Origin: Bacteroidota bacterium
GTDB taxonomy: Bacteria > Bacteroidota > Bacteroidia > Chitinophagales > Saprospiraceae
DNA length: 12,289 bases
Reading direction: 5' to 3'
Assembly (NCBI GenBank): GCA_008501835.1
Contig: QQUB01000283.1
Location: 1 to 12,289 of the forward strand
Position numbers and translations under genes: made by a program. Every line of letters starts with the position of its first letter. The stretch's first letter is position 1. The notes beneath the pieces were generated by a model. That model was not told the DNA's origin and searched no databases. It saw only the letters and a list, made by a program, of their open reading frames with translations. Positions 6,400 to 12,289 of the stretch are shown here, piece after piece.

Positions 6400-8682
6400 C
6401 TATTCCCAACTGAAATCCCAGATGGGTTCAACGCCCCTTAAGTGTTCAACGAAATAATTCCAACGGGTTTTTGTGAAATACTTTTGATGGTCTCCCCGAT
6501 AACCATGCCGCTGGCTGGGGAAAATGAGCATGTCAAATTGTTTATCAGCCTTGATCAGTGCTTCTGCCAGTTTAAAGGTCGCTGAAGGATTCACATTTTC
6601 ATCAATGCCACCGTGGGTGATCAATAATTTGCCTTTGAGGTTTGGTGCCATGGTAATGTTCGATTGCAAATGATAGGCCGAATCAACAGGCCATCCCATG
6701 TACATTTCCGGCCACCATGCCTTCTCCATCCTATGGTCATGATCTGCGGAACTGGCCACAGCCACCTTATAAAATTCAGGGTATGCCAATAAGGCATGGG
6801 CAGCATCATAACCACCGGCTGAATGTCCAAAAATGCCAACACGAGTTGTGTCCACCCAACTATATTTTTCACCTAACTGTTTAATAGCACCTACGTGGTC
6901 TTCTAAATTCCCGCCGAGATTCTTATATGAGTAGTTATGGAATTCTTTCGAACGACCGGATGACCCCAGCCCGTCAACCATAACAATTACGAACCCTAGC
7001 TCAGCATAGGATTGCAAGCCGAAAGCACTGGAATAACTTGTCGGAAAAACTTTGGTGTGTGGGCCCGTATAACTTAACTCAATTACCGGATAAGATTTGG
7101 AAGGATCGAAATTGGTTGGTTTCCACAAGGCTCCGTATAAAGTGGTTTTACCATCACGAGCCAAAGCTGTAAATATTTCCGGTGGGGTCCAATCTTCCAG
7201 GCGGGAAATATCTGCATGCCCCATTTTTATCAAAATTTCTCCCGTTTGGATATTGCGGAGTGCTGTGGTGGTAGGAATATTAACTGTTGAAAAATTGTCG
7301 ACAAAGAATTGACCGTCAGGTGAAATACTTATTTGATGATGGCAATCTTCTTTGGTGAGTAATTTCAGATCCTTTCCATCAAATGAAATGCTGTACAAAT
7401 GTTGATAGTAAGGATTGCGTCCGTTTTCTTTTCCGGAGGCGAGGAAATATACTTTTTTGGCTTTTTCATCAATCCTTTGAATACTGTTTATGTAATATCC
7501 ATCCCGGGTCAGCATACTTTCTTCCCCGGTTGTTAGATCCAGTTTATACAATTGCCTCCAGCCACTTTTTTCCGACAGGAAAAACATACAACCACTATCT
7601 TCAGCCAATTCAAAATGGAAATTGTCAATATTCGTGGTACTGGATTGGGTATAGATCGTTTGAAGTTTTTCAGTGTTCAGATCAAATGAATAAATGCTCA
7701 GGTTTTGATACCCGCGGGTCATGTGGTCAAGAAACACCTTTCCAGGGGTTTTTGACCACCTGTAATTAATATTGTTAATATGGGTACTTCTTGGCAAATC
7801 TACTTTTATCTCCTTTCCTGAGGATATATTGAAAAAAACCGGTTCCAGATACACCATGGCTGTATCTCCTGGTGATCCGCGATAATAGGAGAGCAATTGT
7901 GGCCTGTACAGGGTGTCAATGCTCCAGTCCAGCAGATACATTTTATTGGCAGATCTTAAATCGCAAATATTTGTCGCAATCCACTCACTATCTTCCGACC
8001 AGCTCGCCGTAAAACGTTCAGGGCGATCACCATTTTCTCCTTTCATTATATCTCCCCATCCATACCAGGAAGCGTATTCATAGCCTTTTGTTCCGGCTTT
8101 GCTAAGCTGTTTTACCTCCTCTGTTTTCCGGGACTTTATGAAGAGGTTATAATCCTTGGAGAAAGCCACCCAATTACTATCTGGAGAAGTCGTTTCATTG
8201 GTTTTGGGGACCTCCTTTTTTGGTAATGGCATCAGCTTGTAAGTTTCCGTATTCAGCGGAAATGATTTCCCCTTTGCGGTAATTATTAATTCAGTTGGGC
8301 TTTTATATTCTATATTACTGATGGGCAAATCCTGGGCTGAAATCTCTTCTCCCAGTGAATCGGTCAGGATCCCGGCAATTTTTTCATGGTCAAACAAATC
8401 AGACCTGACCTGGTCAGGAAAAGTAATTTTTTGATATTTTTTATTATCCGGAGAATGGTTAATAAACCAGAGGCCTGTACTGTCCGGAAACCAATGGGGA
8501 GTGATGTTCACATTGAAGACCGTTTTATTATTTCGGTTTTCGTACAGGAATGCAACCGCCCGTTGATAATCGTCTTTGGTTATTTCATCCTGTGCAGATA
8601 AAGAACCGGTAATTAGTGATGTTAATAATAGAATTAGAATTGATAATTTCAGCCAGGTGTTTTGAAAAGGTTTTAGTGTCAT
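6400..8682 (-). CDS. Secreted S9 family prolyl oligopeptidase-type serine peptidase (DPP IV-like)
   Basis: A 760-aa exported peptidase with the two-domain S9 layout. A signal peptide (LKLSILILLLTSLITGSLSA, residues 11-30, then QDE) sends it to the periplasm or outside. Residues about 55-490 form the DPP IV-type beta-propeller, with blades such as SPDSNWVAFSKDYNLFIKS and ISISPDGQFFVDNF. Residues about 505-750 are the alpha/beta-hydrolase domain. The catalytic triad is readable: Ser621 in GIFGHSAGGYD, Asp694 in HGGIDENVNPS, His726 in PSQRHGYRGD. Tyr538 in LSYTGPHTK sits at the oxyanion-hole position. The serine motif is GHSAGG instead of the GWSYGG of classical DPP IV, and the DWVYEEE motif that binds the peptide N-terminus in DPP IV appears absent from the 201-245 region. 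It probably cleaves peptides after Pro/Ala or similar residues for nutrition, but dipeptidyl specificity is not assured. It is transcribed alone, divergently from katG. Confidence 0.92.
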   Translation of the reverse strand: MTLKPFQNTWLKLSILILLLTSLITGSLSAQDEITKDDYQRAVAFLYENRNNKTVFNVNITPHWFPDSTGLWFINHSPDNKKYQKITFPDQVRSDLFDHEKIAGILTDSLGEEISAQDLPISNIEYKSPTELIITAKGKSFPLNTETYKLMPLPKKEVPKTNETTSPDSNWVAFSKDYNLFIKSRKTEEVKQLSKAGTKGYEYASWYGWGDIMKGENGDRPERFTASWSEDSEWIATNICDLRSANKMYLLDWSIDTLYRPQLLSYYRGSPGDTAMVYLEPVFFNISSGKEIKVDLPRSTHINNINYRWSKTPGKVFLDHMTRGYQNLSIYSFDLNTEKLQTIYTQSSTTNIDNFHFELAEDSGCMFFLSEKSGWRQLYKLDLTTGEESMLTRDGYYINSIQRIDEKAKKVYFLASGKENGRNPYYQHLYSISFDGKDLKLLTKEDCHHQISISPDGQFFVDNFSTVNIPTTTALRNIQTGEILIKMGHADISRLEDWTPPEIFTALARDGKTTLYGALWKPTNFDPSKSYPVIELSYTGPHTKVFPTSYSSAFGLQSYAELGFVIVMVDGLGSSGRSKEFHNYSYKNLGGNLEDHVGAIKQLGEKYSWVDTTRVGIFGHSAGGYDAAHALLAYPEFYKVAVASSADHDHRMEKAWWPEMYMGWPVDSAYHLQSNITMAPNLKGKLLITHGGIDENVNPSATFKLAEALIKADKQFDMLIFPSQRHGYRGDHQKYFTKTRWNYFVEHLRGVEPIWDFSWE

Positions 8683-9168
8683 GCTAATGTTTTATTTAGG
8701 ATTAAATCCATTATGGTGCTGTCGTTTATTTTTAATCAGATTTGCATGGGTTATGGTATCATTCCCAGGCTCAGACATGTTTTGTTGTAAAATACTTAAT
8801 AGTTTTTGAATTAATTATTTCTAGTTCAACTTTCAGGAAATATGTGTTGAAATAAGGTTGACCTGTTAATAAAATTCCCTTTTTCATTTTCTTTAATCCC
8901 GGATATGTTATCTCAAAATTATTCAAAAAAAGCATCATGGTTTTTACAGGCTCCTGTTATTGTCTAATAAGAATTTTCCAGATACCCCTTTGTTATGGTA
9001 CATTTCGAGACCGTTCATTAATTCCAGAAATCCAGGAAAGTCCGAATCTGTCACTGTGCTATAGATTAAATTTATATCACATAGTAAATTTCAATAAACA
9101 AATAAAGTCTATCTATGTGATTTTTGATCAATTTACCCTTAACTTAACGGGAAAATTGAAAAAGAATC
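8683..9168. other. 486-nt divergent intergenic region between peptidase gene and katG
   Basis: This AT-rich stretch must hold the promoters of both flanking genes. The katG-proximal end has the inverted repeat annotated separately. A TAATTTTG -7-like word on the minus strand (8914-8921) lacks a -33 partner and is about 230 nt from the peptidase start, so it is not called. A plus-strand open frame here overlaps the katG start out of frame and has the composition of non-coding DNA. I see no RNA gene. Confidence 0.6.
9076..9121. promoter_or_regulatory. Operator-like inverted repeat upstream of katG
   Basis: Perfect 9-nt arms ATCACATAG (9076-9084) and CTATGTGAT (9113-9121) are separated by 28 nt. 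They contain ATAG and CTAT words like those of OxyR half-sites, and another ATAG lies at 9061-9064. Arm spacing does not fit the ATAG-N7-CTAT layout of E. coli OxyR sites. The right arm abuts GATTTTTG (9119-9126), six to seven of eight matches to the -7 pattern, about 45 nt before the katG ATG, so a regulator bound here could control the promoter. Which regulator is unknown; OxyR is the established peroxide regulator of catalase genes in Bacteroides. Confidence 0.4.
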
Positions 9169-11364
9169 ATGGAAGACAAGAAAAACACAAACGGCGAAAG
9201 TAAATGCCCTTTTAGCAGCGGAATCCTGAAAATGACGGCCGGAGGCGGTACGTCAAATCGTGACTGGTGGCCCAATCAGTTGAACCTGGATATCCTTCGC
9301 CAACATTCCTCTTTATCCGACCCGATGGGAGAGGATTTTAACTACGCAGAAGAATTCAAAACCCTCGATTTGGCAGCGGTGAAACAAGACATCTACGACC
9401 TGATGACTGACTCTCAGGACTGGTGGCCTGCTGACTATGGCCATTACGGACCATTATTCATCAGAATGGCCTGGCATAGTGCCGGTACTTACCGTATTTC
9501 TGACGGACGTGGAGGTGCAAACACCGGAAATCAGCGTTTTGCGCCGGTAAACAGCTGGCCGGACAATGGTAACCTGGATAAAGCACGTTTTCTGCTTTGG
9601 CCAATCAAACAAAAGTATGGCAGAAAGCTCTCCTGGGCTGACCTCATGATCCTGGCCGGTAACTGTGCCCTGGAATCCATGGGCTTCAAAACCTTCGGTT
9701 TTGCCGGTGGACGTGAAGATATCTGGCATTCTGAAAAAGATATTTACTGGGGACCTGAGGCTGAGTGGCTGGGCGATAAGCGTTACACCGGTGAGCGTGA
9801 ACTGGAAAATCCTCTCGCAGCTGTGCAGATGGGATTGATCTATGTTAATCCTGAAGGACCAAATGGTGATCCCAGCGTTTTGGCTTCAGGAAAAGATATT
9901 CGCGAAACTTTTGGTCGTATGGCCATGGATGATGAAGAGACTGTTGCACTTGTGGCAGGAGGGCACACTTTTGGTAAATGTCATGGCGCCGGTGATCCTG
10001 CACATGTCGGACCAGAACCAGAAGGTGCTACGATGGAAGAACAGGGACTTGGGTGGAAGAACAGTTTTGGAACCGGTAAAGGAGGAGATGCCATCACCAG
10101 TGGAATTGAAGGAGCCTGGACGCCAACACCTACCAAATGGGATAATAGCTATTTTGATATGTTATTTGGTTATGACTGGGACCTCGTGAAGAGCCCGGCA
10201 GGTGCATGGCAATGGGTACCGACTGATCCTGACTCTGCGAAACTCGTCCCTGATGCTCACGATCCTAATAAAACCCATAAGCCGATCATGACCACTGCCG
10301 ACCTCGCTATGCGGATGGATCCTATCTACGGACCAATCTCCAAGCGTTTCCATGAAAATCCTGATGAATTTGCTGATGCTTTTGCACGTGCATGGTTCAA
10401 ATTGACCCACCGTGATATGGGACCACGTGCCCGCTACCTGGGATCAGAAGTACCGGAGGAAGTATTGATCTGGCAAGATCCTGTGCCTGAAGCAAACCAT
10501 GAATTGATCGATGATAATGATGTTGCTGCCTTGAAGAGCAAGATTCTGGCTTCCGGTTTGTCTGTTGCTGAGTTGGTTTCGGCAGCCTGGGCTTCTGCTT
10601 CTACGTTCCGTGGATCTGACATGAGAGGTGGAGCGAATGGAGGACGTATCCGTCTGGCGCCACAAAAAGACTGGAAGGTTAATAATCCGGCTCAACTGGC
10701 TAAAGTACTGGATACACTGGAAGGCATCCAGAAAGATTTTGGAAAGCAAGTTTCCATGGCCGACCTGATCGTATTGGGTGGATGTGCAGGTGTGGAGCAG
10801 GCAGCCAAGAATGGAGGTTACGATGTAACAGTACCATTCACTCCTGGTCGTACGGATGCTACTGCTGAGATGACTGATGTAGATTCTTTTGCTGTATTGG
10901 AGCCATTGGCGGATGGTTTCCGTAACTATATGAAGAAAAAATACTCTGTTTCAGCAGAAGAGATGCTGGTAGATAAAGCTCAGCTGATGACGTTGACAGC
11001 ACCTGAAATGACGGTTCTTGTTGGTGGAATGCGTGTGTTGGGAACCAATCATGATGGTTCGAACCATGGTGTTTTCACGGATCGTCCGGGTACATTGACA
11101 AATGATTTCTTCCTTAACCTGCTCGATATGGGTACTACCTGGAAGGCGACTTCTGATGATCAGGATGAGTTTGAAGGACGCGATCGTGTAACGGGAGCCC
11201 TCAAGTGGACCGGTACCCGTGCGGATCTGATCTTTGGTTCCAACTCAGAGCTTCGTGCATTGGCCGAAGTTTACGGATGTGGAGATTCAGGAGAGAAGTT
11301 TGTGAATGATTTTGTCGCTGCGTGGGACAAAGTGATGAACCTCGATCGTTATGACTTGGGATAA
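9169..11364 (+). CDS. katG: Catalase-peroxidase KatG
   Basis: A 731-aa haem enzyme that destroys H2O2 by catalase and peroxidase reactions; the length is normal for the family and no signal peptide is visible. The N-terminal catalytic half contains the distal site Arg99-Trp102-His103 (FIRMAWHSAGTYR) and the adduct residues Trp102, Tyr225 (GLIYVNPEGPNG) and Met251 (FGRMAMDDEE), which make the Met-Tyr-Trp crosslink needed for catalase activity. It also has the haem ligand His266 in AGGHTFGKCHGAG, the proximal Trp317 and its partner Asp378 (TTADLAMRMDP), and Arg415 in THRDMGPRARYLG as the mobile arginine. Ser311 matches the residue changed in isoniazid-resistant Mycobacterium tuberculosis, here wild type. 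The C-terminal half (about 430-731) is the family's degenerate duplicated peroxidase domain. The gene is monocistronic, with its own terminator. Its codon use (many CGT, GGT, CTG) looks more biased than its neighbours', fitting high expression. The start follows an A-rich leader, GAAAAAGAATC. Confidence 0.98.
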   Translation: MEDKKNTNGESKCPFSSGILKMTAGGGTSNRDWWPNQLNLDILRQHSSLSDPMGEDFNYAEEFKTLDLAAVKQDIYDLMTDSQDWWPADYGHYGPLFIRMAWHSAGTYRISDGRGGANTGNQRFAPVNSWPDNGNLDKARFLLWPIKQKYGRKLSWADLMILAGNCALESMGFKTFGFAGGREDIWHSEKDIYWGPEAEWLGDKRYTGERELENPLAAVQMGLIYVNPEGPNGDPSVLASGKDIRETFGRMAMDDEETVALVAGGHTFGKCHGAGDPAHVGPEPEGATMEEQGLGWKNSFGTGKGGDAITSGIEGAWTPTPTKWDNSYFDMLFGYDWDLVKSPAGAWQWVPTDPDSAKLVPDAHDPNKTHKPIMTTADLAMRMDPIYGPISKRFHENPDEFADAFARAWFKLTHRDMGPRARYLGSEVPEEVLIWQDPVPEANHELIDDNDVAALKSKILASGLSVAELVSAAWASASTFRGSDMRGGANGGRIRLAPQKDWKVNNPAQLAKVLDTLEGIQKDFGKQVSMADLIVLGGCAGVEQAAKNGGYDVTVPFTPGRTDATAEMTDVDSFAVLEPLADGFRNYMKKKYSVSAEEMLVDKAQLMTLTAPEMTVLVGGMRVLGTNHDGSNHGVFTDRPGTLTNDFFLNLLDMGTTWKATSDDQDEFEGRDRVTGALKWTGTRADLIFGSNSELRALAEVYGCGDSGEKFVNDFVAAWDKVMNLDRYDLG

Positions 11365-11392
11365 ATTTCTTGTTTTTTTGATATAAAAAGCG

Positions 11393-11424
11393 AAAAGGTG
11401 GCTCGTTATCGGGTCACCTTTTTT
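11393..11424 (+). terminator. Intrinsic terminator of katG
   Basis: A 13-bp stem (11393-11405 with 11410-11422, two G-T wobble pairs) closes a TTAT tetraloop, followed by a T-run to 11424. It begins 28 nt after the katG stop. The A-run on the left arm means it could also stop transcripts that arrive from the convergent aldo/keto reductase gene. Confidence 0.88.
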
Positions 11425-11498
11425 GTTTTAAGCCAATTATCGGGAAGTCAAAAAGGTTTCTAATTTCACAGCCGATAAAGAAAGCTTCATAAGACGGT

Positions 11499-11528
11499 TT
11501 CACGCAGATAACGCAAATTCACGCAGAT
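11499..11528. repeat. Tandem 11-nt repeat TTCACGCAGAT in the katG/aldo-keto reductase spacer
   Basis: TTCACGCAGAT occurs at 11499-11509 and 11518-11528, 19 nt apart, with AACGCAAA between them, which adds a third partial ACGCA unit. This resembles the 'CACGCAGA' type of dispersed intergenic repeat found in many Bacteroidota and Chlorobiota genomes. No coding potential is seen around it. Confidence 0.55.
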
Positions 11529-11614
11529 GAAAAAAAGTGACATTTGGTGCAATAGTGGGAAATGGCTGGTTTTACTGATGAGAAAGCATCGATTTTGGAG
11601 TGTAGTTTTGATCT

Positions 11615-12289
11615 TTACCATGGAAGGCGGAGCTCTTTAACTTCTTGTTGGTAAAACGTTTCCAGCCTTGTTACAAGGTCTTTTGAAACAGGCTTATTTA
11701 TACTTTCTATATTGCCGGTAAGTTGTGCCAATGTTGAATTGCCCGGGATAACCGTAGAGACGGCCTCATAAGCCAGGCAAAATGCAATAGCTGTTTGTGC
11801 GAGATTTTTTTCCTTTCCGATTATCTCCTGGACTTTTTCTATTAATTCTGCCCTGGTTTTTATATCAGCCTGTGTCCATCTGCTTCTTATATCGGTGAAG
11901 GAACTATTGGCATCATATTTTCCGGTAAGCCATCCGGAATCAAGGGGGATTTTTACAATTATGGCCACTTCTTTTTCCTGAGCCAGATCAAAAGCCCTCG
12001 CTGCATCCTGATGCAGTATGTTGAAGAAGGCTTCTATGACAGTTCCGTTGGTGGTGCTCATAAAAAGGGCCATTTCATCGTAAGTATCTAAAGAAGCTCC
12101 ATATGCTTTAATTTTTCCTTCGGCTACTAAACTTTCCAGGATTTCATAATGGTCATTTTTATGACCATCAAGTATTTCAAAAGGAGGGTTGTGAATGATC
12201 AGTGAATCGACATAATCGGTTTGCAGTCGCTTTAAGCTACCCTCTATTGATTCACGGATATAAGCTGAGCTATAATTGGTGTCTCCTGA
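11615..12289 (-). CDS. Aldo/keto reductase, C-terminal part (5' end beyond window edge)
   Basis: An open frame runs without interruption from the window edge to a stop at 11615, giving 224 residues; an internal ATG at 12073 is not the true start, because family sequence continues upstream of it. Seen: SSAYIRESIEGSLKRLQTDY, then VDSLIIHNPP with the conserved catalytic His (residue 33 of the fragment), then LESLVAEGKIKAYGASLDTY, the barrel strand PLDSGWLTGKY (usually PLASGFLTGKY), and the NADPH-binding end TVIPGNSTLAQLTGNIES. The catalytic Asp, Tyr and Lys lie outside the window. Such enzymes reduce aldehydes and ketones with NADPH in the cytoplasm; the substrate is unknown. The gene converges on katG across a 250-nt spacer. 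No frameshift is visible. Confidence 0.9.
   Translation of the reverse strand, partial: SGDTNYSSAYIRESIEGSLKRLQTDYVDSLIIHNPPFEILDGHKNDHYEILESLVAEGKIKAYGASLDTYDEMALFMSTTNGTVIEAFFNILHQDAARAFDLAQEKEVAIIVKIPLDSGWLTGKYDANSSFTDIRSRWTQADIKTRAELIEKVQEIIGKEKNLAQTAIAFCLAYEAVSTVIPGNSTLAQLTGNIESINKPVSKDLVTRLETFYQQEVKELRLPW

Noticed and set aside
9061..9121. Classical OxyR site upstream of katG
   Set aside because: ATAG and CTAT words are present, but not at the ATAG-N7-CTAT spacing, so only a generic operator-like repeat is annotated.
8937..9203. Plus-strand 88-aa open frame before katG
   Set aside because: It overlaps the katG start in another frame, has no ribosome-binding context or recognisable motif, and covers the likely katG promoter.
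9842..10189. 115-aa open frame inside katG, plus strand
   Set aside because: It lies wholly within the well-supported katG frame and encodes no recognisable protein.
1..12289. Mobile element, CRISPR array, toxin-antitoxin or defence island
   Set aside because: No transposase, integrase, regular spaced repeats, toxin-like pair or nuclease/helicase genes are visible; gene order and composition look like ordinary chromosome.

Overview
The window looks like chromosomal DNA of a Bacteroidota species, possibly of the Saprospiria/Lewinella type, though I cannot fix the genus from sequence alone. The reasons are a moderately AT-rich composition, A-rich leaders instead of strong Shine-Dalgarno sites, lipoprotein and OmpA-like signal peptides, candidate -7 boxes close to the Bacteroidota TAnnTTTG pattern, a DUF4287-DUF5655 protein and a KatG of Bacteroidota type. 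I see no insertion sequence, phage gene, CRISPR array, tRNA or rRNA. Every gene except katG lies on the minus strand.

Layout, left to right. Positions 1-72 hold the first 24 codons of a probable GNAT acetyltransferase that runs off the left edge. It is followed (upstream on its strand) by a flavin amine oxidase with an export/lipoprotein signal (82-1281) and a small secreted beta-rich protein (1286-1864); spacings of 9 and 4 nt suggest one transcript. After a 200-250 nt gap come a BamE-like small lipoprotein (2116-2499) and, 19 nt away, a group II PLP-dependent decarboxylase-like enzyme (2519-3973). A spacer with two degenerate hairpin repeats follows. The next group is an unknown 95-aa protein (4193-4480), an MDR-family quinone-oxidoreductase-like enzyme (4503-5474) and a DUF4287/DUF5655 protein (5528-6070). 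After a 329-nt gene-free stretch comes a large secreted S9 (DPP IV-like) serine peptidase (6400-8682).

A 486-nt divergent intergenic region separates the peptidase from katG (9169-11364, plus strand). KatG is a full-length catalase-peroxidase with all the catalytic and crosslink residues, and it ends in a strong intrinsic terminator (11393-11424). A short spacer with a direct repeat leads to a partial aldo/keto reductase (11615-12289, minus strand) that enters from the right edge.

Functionally the window is mostly housekeeping and accessory metabolism: peroxide defence (KatG), redox enzymes (MDR reductase, aldo/keto reductase), extracytoplasmic peptide degradation (S9 peptidase), and a possible amine theme in which a PLP decarboxylase, an amine oxidase and an acetyltransferase lie within 4 kb on the same strand. 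I found no convincing novel multi-gene system. The points most worth checking are the degenerate Tat-like signal of the amine oxidase, the operator-like inverted repeat before katG, the missing DPP IV Glu-Glu motif, and the amine-enzyme neighbourhood.
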